Assembly (NCBI GenBank): GCA_007136405.1
Contig: SLHA01000019.1
Coordinates: 1-64,000, forward strand
Direction: 5' to 3'
Source of the DNA: Candidatus Latescibacterota bacterium
GTDB taxonomy: Bacteria > Latescibacterota > UBA2968 > UBA8231
Length of the DNA stretch: 64,000 nt
A program made the translations under genes and the position numbers. Within the stretch, counting starts at the first letter, position 1, and each line of letters begins with the position of its first letter. A model generated the notes under the pieces. That model did not search any database. It saw only the letters and a program-made list of their open reading frames with translations, and was not told the DNA's origin. This document shows positions 36,089 to 43,784 of this stretch, piece by piece.

Positions 36089-37168
36089 TCATTCCTCCCC
36101 GTTGCCGGCGGACTCCGCGTTCGCAGCAGCCTGTTCGGCACAGTCTCGCGCGCAATGCGGGAAGGAGCGGGCCATGGCCACCGCCGTGGTGCGTTGGTTG
36201 GCCGCTACGGTATGGTCCGCAGCATGGGTCAGGGTGTGGGCCGGGTACCAGCTCTGCCGGTATACGCTGTACGCCTCGGAACGCAGATGCGGCAGACCCA
36301 GGTGTCCCATCCGGCGAGCTCGTTCGTGCCGCAGGGCTCCAAGATCGATGGGAGCCACCACGATCTTCTCACCCGGCCCGGGATCCGCCTGCGCCAGTAT
36401 TCTGCCATCGTAGTCCACCACCATGCTGCCTCCCGGCCAGGAGAAAGGAGCATACGCCCTGAGTTCGGCCCCCTGGTTGGCCGCGACCACATAGGCCAGG
36501 TTTTCCAGGGCCCGGCAACGATTGACCAACGTCCACCAGTCCATGGGCGGTGTTGCTCCCCATGGGTCCATGTATGCCGAGACGCGCAGCAGCAACTCTG
36601 CTCCATTGGCTGTCAGTTGCCGTAGCACCTCGGGGAACAACCAGTCGTAGCACACGGCAACGCCGATCTTTCCCAACGGCGTAGAGACTACCGGGAACAA
36701 CTCGTCGGCATAGCCCTCCAAATCATGCGGGCTGGCGTGCACCTCCCACGGGACCCAGGGGTTGACCTTGCGATACTTGGACAATATTCCCTCCGGTCCG
36801 ATCAGACAGGTCGTGTTGAACACCATACCCGGCCATTGCGGATCCGCCTCCAGGAACGTGGCGGTCTGCACATATACGTCCAGCTTTCGGCATTTCTCCA
36901 CGTACCGTTCGGTGTGCTCGTTGGGCACCGGTATGGCCAGGTGCCGCAGAATCGCACTGGCCGTAGGGTACACCGGCGCTGCATGCCCGAATTCGGGAAA
37001 CACCAGAAGCCGCACATCCATGAATGGAGCATATCCGGTGACGGCATGATCGATCATCTCGAGCAGACGCGATGTATTACCAGCTATTTCATTGCGATGG
37101 AGTGGGTTAGAGTTACTTACCTGACACGCCGCCACAGCGTACCGGGTGCATTCTGTCGATGTGGACAT
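36089..37168 (-). CDS. Nitrilase-superfamily amidohydrolase
   Basis: 359 aa carbon-nitrogen hydrolase with the full catalytic triad region: Glu in LLVFPEFGHA, Lys in LSKYRKVNPW, Cys in GVAVCYDWLFPE. It hydrolyses an amide or nitrile; closest in feel to formamidase/carbamoylputrescine-type members, but the substrate is not assigned. A Cys/Ala-rich tail of about 30 residues is extra. ATG at 37168 has AGGTG upstream. Confidence 0.88.
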   Translation of the reverse strand: MSTSTECTRYAVAACQVSNSNPLHRNEIAGNTSRLLEMIDHAVTGYAPFMDVRLLVFPEFGHAAPVYPTASAILRHLAIPVPNEHTERYVEKCRKLDVYVQTATFLEADPQWPGMVFNTTCLIGPEGILSKYRKVNPWVPWEVHASPHDLEGYADELFPVVSTPLGKIGVAVCYDWLFPEVLRQLTANGAELLLRVSAYMDPWGATPPMDWWTLVNRCRALENLAYVVAANQGAELRAYAPFSWPGGSMVVDYDGRILAQADPGPGEKIVVAPIDLGALRHERARRMGHLGLPHLRSEAYSVYRQSWYPAHTLTHAADHTVAANQRTTAVAMARSFPHCARDCAEQAAANAESAGNGEE

Positions 37169-37194
37169 ACACACCTGCCGTCAAGGGTTGGGCG

Positions 37195-37875
37195 CTACGC
37201 ACGGAAATCAGCGTCTGGGCTGTCACTGCCGGATGAACGCTCCCGGGTGTCGTGCCGGCGCAGGAAGGCCTGGTAATCCAGAGGAGTATCCATATCCAGC
37301 AGGATTTCCTCATCTTCTACAGGTACCAGCTTTCCCGCGGCGGCATGCCGCCGCGTTACCGCGTTCAATCCCTCATGCGCCGGCAAGGCCAGGATTTCCT
37401 CGCGCAGACAGCGGCTCACGAGTATCGGGTGACCGCGGCGCCCGCCATAACTGGGCGTCACCAGGGGCACCTTGCTGCGACGCCAGGCGGCGACAATCGC
37501 AGCGGCCACCTGTCGCGAAACACCCGGCTGGTCCCCCAGGCAGATGAGAAAGGCCGCCGCATCACCGGCGGCGCGGATGCCGGCCTGCACCGAGGTGACC
37601 ATACCATGGCAGTAATCCGGATTGTCGACACAGCACGCCCGGCTACCAGCCAGAACCGCGCGTACCGCCTCCGCCTGGTGCCCGACGACGACCACCGTGC
37701 GGTCGACTACCGGCTGGATGGTCTTCACCACCTGTTCGATCACCGTGCCTGAACCCAGGGGCAGTAATTGCTTGGGCGTTCCCATGCGGGTGGATGCTCC
37801 CGCGGCCAGGATGACGGCTGCGGTGACGTTTTCCGGTTCGGCGCCATGGCGTTCCGGGTACTGCCGTCGTCTCAT
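37195..37875 (-). CDS. MobA/MocA-like nucleotidyltransferase
   Basis: 226 aa NTP-transferase (GT-A-like) with AAVILAAGASTRMGTPKQLLPL near residue 18, ICLGDQPGV and GHPILVSR. This matches molybdenum-cofactor cytidylyltransferase (MocA) and related proteins that load CTP or GTP onto a cofactor. The ATG overlaps the stop of the flavoprotein gene as ATGA, so translation is coupled. Confidence 0.85.
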   Translation of the reverse strand: MRRRQYPERHGAEPENVTAAVILAAGASTRMGTPKQLLPLGSGTVIEQVVKTIQPVVDRTVVVVGHQAEAVRAVLAGSRACCVDNPDYCHGMVTSVQAGIRAAGDAAAFLICLGDQPGVSRQVAAAIVAAWRRSKVPLVTPSYGGRRGHPILVSRCLREEILALPAHEGLNAVTRRHAAAGKLVPVEDEEILLDMDTPLDYQAFLRRHDTRERSSGSDSPDADFRA

Positions 37876-39101
37876 GGCTGAACCGCGGCACTCTGCCCGG
37901 CCACCCAACCGCTGGACCAGGCCCACTGGAAGTTGAAACCGCCCCAGTCACCGTTGACGTCCAGGGCCTCGCCAGCCAGATAAAGGCCCGGTACCAGGTG
38001 CGACTGCAGGCTGAACGGATCAACCTGCCCGGTGCTGATGCCGCCGATAGTAACCTCGGCATGCTCGAGCGAATGAGGTTCGGTCACCCGTATGGGCCAG
38101 GCATGCAGTCCCTGCGCCAGAGTCCAGCGCTGAGCCCTGGTCATGCGACGCACAACGGCTTCCCCAGGCAGGCTCAGGCTCCGCAGTAACGGCACGGCCA
38201 CCCGCGGCGATATCCATCCGGCAAAACTCCGCTCCACCGTGCGGTGTGGATTGGCGCTCCACCGCTCCTTGAGTTGCTCGCTGAGCTGTTCAGGGCTTTT
38301 ATCCGGAAAGAAGTCGATCTCCAGCAGCCGGGGGCCCTCGGCCAGCAGAGGCACCAGGTAGGTGCTCAGGTATAACACGGTGGGACCGGACACCCCATAC
38401 GAAGTAAACAGGAGGTCACCGGTATCGCTGGTTTCTCCCCGCTGCCCGGTCCGGGTACTCACACGCGCCTGCACGCGACTCCCCTGCATGCGGCGTACGT
38501 GGGGATCCGGGCTCACCAGCGGTACCAGTCCGGGCATGAGCCCGGTACGCTCATGTCCCAGCGATTCGACCAGATCCAGACCGCTGGTATCAGCGCCCAG
38601 CTGCGGCGCACTGCATCCTCCGGTGGCCACGACAAGCGCCGGCGCCTGGAACCGTTCGCCATCAACGCTGCGTACCACGAACGCCTCGCGTTCCCGTTCC
38701 AGATGCACCACGCGAGCCCCTGTGCGGATCTGTACCCCGGCCTGTTGCAGAGCGTCCTCCAGCACCGCAACGATGCACCGTGCCTGATCGGAAAGGGGGA
38801 ACAGCCGTCCGCGCGTCTCTTCACGGCATTCCACGCCCAGCCGGCGGAAAAAAGCCAGCGTGTCTTTCACTGCGAAACGCTCCAGCACCGGCCGGACGAA
38901 ACGGGGATGGGTTCCGTGGTAATGGCGCGGATCACCGCCCTCGAGATTGGTCAGGTTACATCGACCATTGCCGGATACGAGGATCTTCCGGCCCAGTTTG
39001 GAGCCTGCTTCGAGCAAAATGACCCTGCGGCCGAGGCGCGCCGCCACAATGGCGGCCATCATGCCGGCCGCGCCGCCGCCCACTACGATTATATCCGTCA
39101 T
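37872..39101 (-). CDS. HI0933/YhiN-family FAD-binding oxidoreductase
   Basis: 409 aa flavoprotein with an N-terminal dinucleotide-binding motif DIIVVGGGAAGMMAAIVAARLG, the family's SGNGRCNLTN and GGVSTGQVD-type GGISTGQVDPFS, and a C-terminal FAD motif GLYLAGEALDVNGDWGGFN. The reaction of this family is unsettled. A consensus promoter lies about 45 nt upstream, divergent from the glycosidase-like gene. Confidence 0.9.
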   Translation of the reverse strand: MTDIIVVGGGAAGMMAAIVAARLGRRVILLEAGSKLGRKILVSGNGRCNLTNLEGGDPRHYHGTHPRFVRPVLERFAVKDTLAFFRRLGVECREETRGRLFPLSDQARCIVAVLEDALQQAGVQIRTGARVVHLEREREAFVVRSVDGERFQAPALVVATGGCSAPQLGADTSGLDLVESLGHERTGLMPGLVPLVSPDPHVRRMQGSRVQARVSTRTGQRGETSDTGDLLFTSYGVSGPTVLYLSTYLVPLLAEGPRLLEIDFFPDKSPEQLSEQLKERWSANPHRTVERSFAGWISPRVAVPLLRSLSLPGEAVVRRMTRAQRWTLAQGLHAWPIRVTEPHSLEHAEVTIGGISTGQVDPFSLQSHLVPGLYLAGEALDVNGDWGGFNFQWAWSSGWVAGQSAAVQP

Positions 39102-39150
39102 GTCCCTGCGCCGTACCGCATCAGCCCTCTTGATCTATCTGAAAATGTTC

Positions 39151-39179
39151 AAGTTATGACCGCGCTTTCCTGGTGTCAA
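39151..39179 (-). promoter_or_regulatory. Promoter of the HI0933-family gene
   Basis: Minus-strand TTGACA (39174-39179), 17 bp, TAACTT (39151-39156). Perfect -35 box; -10 identical to that of tRNA-Gly. Confidence 0.6.
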
Positions 39180-39196
39180 ACAGGTGGTCGGGTCGC

Positions 39197-39225
39197 TTGA
39201 CAGCTCTGCTTCCAGGTCGTATTTT
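39197..39225 (+). promoter_or_regulatory. Promoter of the glycosidase-like gene
   Basis: TTGACA (39197-39202), 17 bp, TATTTT (39220-39225), with the likely start near 39232 and a leader of about 90 nt. Back to back with the promoter of the flavoprotein gene. Confidence 0.65.
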
Positions 39226-39321
39226 GGTGTGAATCCATATATGACGCAACCGCATATGGAGAGCGGGGTTATCTGCTTCGCTCGTTTCCTTGAGTGTCAT
39301 TCTCAGCTAACTGGAGGCCTA

Positions 39322-41685
39322 ATGGGTGCAGCAGCGGCTACTCCGCAGGCCGGGCAGTCACAGCCCTCACCTGGCGTCGGCAACGCGCCATCCGGCCCGC
39401 AGACCGCCCCGTCTCTGTACATGCCCCTCACTACGGATGAAGAAGTACATACCCAGATAGTCAAGGACGGCATCTCGTACGTGTTAGAGAGCCGTTCCGT
39501 GTCCACAGTGTCCCGGTTCATCTACACGCCCATAGACGGAACCTTCGCTGATCTCGAAGTCGAGATCAACAACATGGATCCCCTGCTACCGGGAGACGGT
39601 GGCGGCATCACCGTGCAGATGGCAGGTCAATGCTGGGACGCCACCACAGAGGACATCGAACGCCACTTCGTCTCCTGCGAGCAAGTAGGTGACACGGTTG
39701 AAGCCCGCTGGCAGTGGAAGCATGGAGAGGAACTGGCGGATTTCCTCTTCCGGTTCAGCATAAGCGGAAAATCGTTGATCGTGGAGTTGGAAGGGGGAAG
39801 CGGAAAAGCTACCGGCGTGGATCTTGGATGCGTCTCCGGCCTGGCCAGCGGCCGGCTGATCGAGATCCCGTACCTCGCATTCGGTACCGGCGCTCCGCGC
39901 CTGCTCTGTACGCACGGGGTCTTTGTCTCCAGTTTCCTGGACTGGCAGACCACCCATGCCAGCTGCCTGTACCCTCCAGATCCCACTGACGCCGGCGTGC
40001 CGGCCTTCCGCTTGAACGGCGGCTGCACCTACCTGGAGCGGTCGGACGGGCGGCGCCATTCCCTGCGCGAGCGCTGGATCCTCTCCGCCTCCCGTCGCCT
40101 GGAAGAAGTGTTGCCGGAGTTTCAGGCGGATACGCGGCAGGTACCGGAGGAACTCAAATCGCTGCTCTGGTTCAACATCAACTCCATCGCTCCCAGCGAA
40201 GAAGGCTACGTGGAGATCTTTGAGCAGCTGCGCGAATTCAACAACCTGGGCCTGGACAATGTGCTCGTCAATCATCCTGACGACGTCTGGCATGACGGTG
40301 ACGGCAATGCCACGTTACACCTGACCGGCGCTCCGGAAAAAGGCGGGGATGACGCCCTGGAAGAGTATCTGGATGCCATCCGGGAGCTTGGGTACACCTT
40401 TTCACTTCCCACTGACTACACCCGCATCGGCACTGCCCACCCTGAATGGGAAGCGCAGATGGCCGCGCAGATGCCGGACGGCACCCCGGCACCGGCCGGA
40501 GCCGGCCAATATGTGCTCAGCCACCGTAAGGCGCTTGACGCGTGTGCCGCGCACACGCGTGAACTGGCAGAAAAGTTCAAACCGCCGGTTCTGTACGTGA
40601 GCCGGCATGCCGCTCGGCCGCCGTGGACATTCCTGGATTGTGCCGCAGACTCGGAGGGCGCTGCATCTCTACGCCAGGCGCTGCGTGTTCAACGACAGCT
40701 CCTGGCGGACATCACCGCCAGCTTCCACGGACCGGTGATCGGCGACGGAGGGATGCATTGGTTGTACCCGGGACTGCTGCACGGGCACCTGGCTCGCTTG
40801 TCCGGCATCGCGCCCAGTCACCAGCCGCTCTTGTTGGACTTCGCTTTGCGAAACCTGCACACGGGCCAGGTCAACGCCGGGCTGGGCTCGCCCGAAGATT
40901 TCCACGGCAGCGAGCTCAAGGAAGAAGACCGCAACAGCCGCAGCGCGCTGCTGGACCGCTATCTGGCCACGACGATCGCCTTCGGGCACGTCGGTGTGCT
41001 GCCGGATCCCAATGACTGGGGGCTGGCAGCCGCGGCCAAGGTATACTATATGCTGAATCAGCTCCAGGCCTGTTACGCTGGAGTGCCAGTGGAGTCCATC
41101 CACTATCACCGGGACGGCAACCTGCTGCCGGCCACTGAGGCCGTGGTTTCGGGAGCCTACCAGACCAGTCAGGTCGCCGTGGTATACGCCAACGGTTTGC
41201 AGGTCTTTGTCAACGGTTCGCATGAAGGCGTCTGGCAGATAGAGCACGCAGACCGGTCGTACCTGTTGCCTCCGGCCTCCTTCCTGGCCAGCATGCCGGA
41301 CGGTCCCCTGGTCTATTCGGCGGATACCGGTCTGGGCCGGATCGACATGGCCCAATGCAACGGATACATCTACTGCGATACCCGCCTGAACCGGGTCCAG
41401 GCCGGACCAGTCAAACTGGAGGGCGCCGCCGTGGTCTTCCAACGTGACTGGGAGATCGATGTCCTCCCCGTACAGTGTGCCGGAGAGATAGAGGTCGACG
41501 TTTCCCAACTCTGGCCTGAGCGCAGGCTTCCACCGCTCCGCGTCCTCGCCTTCAAGCCGGAGGAAGAGGAAGGAGAGCCTTTCCGGTCCACCTCGGAACG
41601 GGGGCGGGTAGCCTTCGAACACGTTGATACGTATTGCCGGTACCGTATCACGCTGCCGGAATGGATGGTGGAGCCGGGGCGGTAG
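39322..41685 (+). CDS. Large glycoside-hydrolase-like protein
   Basis: 787 aa, no clear signal peptide. The N-terminal 300 residues look like beta-sandwich carbohydrate-recognition sequence. A TIM-barrel-like core follows, with DNVLVNHPDDVW, PPWTFLDCAAD and GPVIGDGGMHWLYPGLLHG, resembling uncharacterised glycosidase-type barrels from uncultured bacteria; then a beta-rich C-terminus. Probable acidic catalytic residues are the Asp in FLDCAAD and in GDGG, but this is inferred. The ATG at 39322 has GGAGG at 4-5 nt. Confidence 0.7.
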   Translation: MGAAAATPQAGQSQPSPGVGNAPSGPQTAPSLYMPLTTDEEVHTQIVKDGISYVLESRSVSTVSRFIYTPIDGTFADLEVEINNMDPLLPGDGGGITVQMAGQCWDATTEDIERHFVSCEQVGDTVEARWQWKHGEELADFLFRFSISGKSLIVELEGGSGKATGVDLGCVSGLASGRLIEIPYLAFGTGAPRLLCTHGVFVSSFLDWQTTHASCLYPPDPTDAGVPAFRLNGGCTYLERSDGRRHSLRERWILSASRRLEEVLPEFQADTRQVPEELKSLLWFNINSIAPSEEGYVEIFEQLREFNNLGLDNVLVNHPDDVWHDGDGNATLHLTGAPEKGGDDALEEYLDAIRELGYTFSLPTDYTRIGTAHPEWEAQMAAQMPDGTPAPAGAGQYVLSHRKALDACAAHTRELAEKFKPPVLYVSRHAARPPWTFLDCAADSEGAASLRQALRVQRQLLADITASFHGPVIGDGGMHWLYPGLLHGHLARLSGIAPSHQPLLLDFALRNLHTGQVNAGLGSPEDFHGSELKEEDRNSRSALLDRYLATTIAFGHVGVLPDPNDWGLAAAAKVYYMLNQLQACYAGVPVESIHYHRDGNLLPATEAVVSGAYQTSQVAVVYANGLQVFVNGSHEGVWQIEHADRSYLLPPASFLASMPDGPLVYSADTGLGRIDMAQCNGYIYCDTRLNRVQAGPVKLEGAAVVFQRDWEIDVLPVQCAGEIEVDVSQLWPERRLPPLRVLAFKPEEEEGEPFRSTSERGRVAFEHVDTYCRYRITLPEWMVEPGR

Positions 41686-41783
41686 GGCCGTCCCGCAGCG
41701 GGTCCACCCCCCAACGCCATGCCTCTTGCGTCCAGCCGCCGCCGGGTCGGTGCCGGCTGTCCCAAGCATACAGGAATACCTGC

Positions 41784-42872
41784 ATGCCGTACACCACCTC
41801 CTCGTCCAGTCCGTTTCTCCAGGCCTGTGCCGGCCAGGTACCGTCGCGCAAGCCCATATGGCTCATGCGCCAGGCCGGCCGGATCCTACCCGCATACCGC
41901 CAGTTGCGCAGCCAATACCAATCCGTCAGTGAACTTTTCGACTCCCCGGAGCTGGCTTCCCGCATCACGCTGATGCCGGTGGAGCAACTTGGGGTCGACG
42001 CCGCCATCCTGTTCACCGATCTGGTCACGCCATTGAAGGCCCTGGGCGTTCATTACCGGTACCAGCCTGGACCGGTTCTGGAGCGGCCCATCCGCCACCG
42101 CAGCGACATGCAGACCTTGACCGCCCGGTCCCTGGATGCATCGCTCAACCATGTCCTGGAAACGGTTCGGCGGGTACGTGCCGGACTCCCGCCAGAGGTG
42201 GCCCTGATCGGCTACGCGGGAGCACCGTTTACTCTGGCCGCGTGGCTGGTGGAAGGACAAGCCACCCGTGATCTGTCCGTTCTTAGACGCCTGCTGTTCT
42301 GCAACCCCGTTCTGGCTCATGAGTTGCTCGAACGGCTGGCCGTCCTGGCCGCAGAATTTCTGCAGGCCCAGATAGAAGCCGGCGCCCAGGCGGTGCAGCT
42401 TTTCGACACCTCGGTGGGCATGCTTGGACCCGTGCATTTCCGTGAGTTCGCCCTGCCGTACGTGTGCCGGGTATTCGAGCAGCTGGACACTGCCGGTGTG
42501 CCGCGCATTTACTTTCCCCTGGCTGCTCCACACCTGTTACCGTGGCTGCCACCGAGCGGCGCCGACGTTCTGAGCCTGGACTGGCGTACTCCGCTGGACA
42601 CCCTGTATGCCCGGCTCGATCCGGCATTCCCGCTTCAGGGCAATCTGGATCCGTGTGCGCTATTCGCTCCGGTGGCGCAGCTCGATCAGGCGATCGACGC
42701 CGTCCTGGCATCAGCCGCGGACAGGCCGCACATCTTCAACCTCGGGCATGGAGTCCTCCCCGACACCCCCCTGGCCCAGGTGCGCAGGCTGGTAGAAAGG
42801 GTGCACAACAGCGGCACCGGCGCAGCTGGGAACCAGACGCCAGAGCTTTCCGGAGACGCTGCCCATGGATGA
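41784..42872 (+). CDS. hemE: Uroporphyrinogen decarboxylase
   Basis: Converts uroporphyrinogen III to coproporphyrinogen III in heme synthesis. The 362 aa protein has the HemE N-terminal signature IWLMRQAGRILPAYR, TDLVTPLKALG and the C-terminal FNLGHGVLPDTP. This separates it from the URO-D-fold methyltransferases. The ATG at 41784 has AGGAA at 7 nt. No other heme genes are next to it. Confidence 0.94.
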   Translation: MPYTTSSSSPFLQACAGQVPSRKPIWLMRQAGRILPAYRQLRSQYQSVSELFDSPELASRITLMPVEQLGVDAAILFTDLVTPLKALGVHYRYQPGPVLERPIRHRSDMQTLTARSLDASLNHVLETVRRVRAGLPPEVALIGYAGAPFTLAAWLVEGQATRDLSVLRRLLFCNPVLAHELLERLAVLAAEFLQAQIEAGAQAVQLFDTSVGMLGPVHFREFALPYVCRVFEQLDTAGVPRIYFPLAAPHLLPWLPPSGADVLSLDWRTPLDTLYARLDPAFPLQGNLDPCALFAPVAQLDQAIDAVLASAADRPHIFNLGHGVLPDTPLAQVRRLVERVHNSGTGAAGNQTPELSGDAAHG

Positions 42873-43092
42873 GTTTACCCAGGGAATGGTACGTCGACAC
42901 ACCTTCTTCTGTGTCAACAAGGAGCGTCACACCAGCAATGAAAGCGTGGTTGAGGCCGTTCCCATGGACATCACGGTGTTCGGCAGAAGCGTACACGGAT
43001 GGCTGATCACCACGGAAGAGTCGGTGAGCGACAAGATCATCCCCCTCCAGGAGTCGTTATCCGGAAAAGGTATCCCCTCAGATCCGGAATGA
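42865..43092 (+). CDS. Small hypothetical protein overlapping hemE
   Basis: 75 aa; the ATG lies inside the last codons of hemE (8-nt overlap) with GGAGA about 8 nt upstream, suggesting coupling. Composition is mixed, with no membrane segment, cysteine cluster or known motif. Not recognised; moderately likely to be real because of the start context. Confidence 0.5.
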   Translation: MDEFTQGMVRRHTFFCVNKERHTSNESVVEAVPMDITVFGRSVHGWLITTEESVSDKIIPLQESLSGKGIPSDPE

Positions 43093-43143
43093 CACCGGCG
43101 TAGCAGACACAACACACGGCCAGGAGCAGACGGGGCCGGCGCC

Positions 43144-43635
43144 TCAGGGTTGCCACGTGAACCGGTTTTCCTGCCAGGCGCCGATGGTAACCGGCGGGTC
43201 GTCCCATTCTGGACCCGGCCCCCGGAATACTCCGATGAAGTCCTTGTCGGGCTCATACCGGTTCCACAGCGCCGGAAAATCCTCCTCCAGCAGGCGCTCC
43301 ACCTGGTTGCGTATTCCCTCGGCGTGGTAGGTCATGATCTCCTCGGCCTGTTCACGATCGACCGTCTCGGTCAGATGATCCGCCAGACCACTGCTGGCCA
43401 GAAATTCAAAGGCTATCCGGCGGTCTTCGTCCAGGGCGACATAAACGCGGTACGCAGGAAAGCTGAGGCGCTGACCCAGCACCTCCAGGCGCAGCTTCAA
43501 CCAGTCGGCGTGGGTGAGTACGCGAGTCGAATCCAGCCCCTCCCAGTCAAGATCCGCCCGCACTGCGGCAGGCCACCCGGTGCCGAGAACCAGTATACAG
43601 CAAACCGCACCCCGGAACGTCCATTTCCTAATCAT
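43144..43635 (-). CDS. Secreted hypothetical protein, 163 aa
   Basis: N-terminal signal peptide (MIRKWTFRGAVCCILVLGTG, predicted cut after AVRA). The mature part is Asp/Glu/Arg-rich with WNRYEPDKDFIGVFRGPGPEWDD near the C-terminus. AGGAGG precedes the ATG at 7 nt. No family recognised; likely periplasmic. Confidence 0.8.
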   Translation of the reverse strand: MIRKWTFRGAVCCILVLGTGWPAAVRADLDWEGLDSTRVLTHADWLKLRLEVLGQRLSFPAYRVYVALDEDRRIAFEFLASSGLADHLTETVDREQAEEIMTYHAEGIRNQVERLLEEDFPALWNRYEPDKDFIGVFRGPGPEWDDPPVTIGAWQENRFTWQP

Positions 43636-43784
43636 CGTATTCCTCCTGAAGCGCCGTCAACAGGCCGCTCTGCCCGATGTGAACGTGTGCAGCGTCGTTC
43701 GCTGGCCGCCGTGACCGGCAAAACCTTTGCAGGGTAAACCTGACACCCATGGAACACCACCTACAGCCCTGGCCCGGGCAGGCG

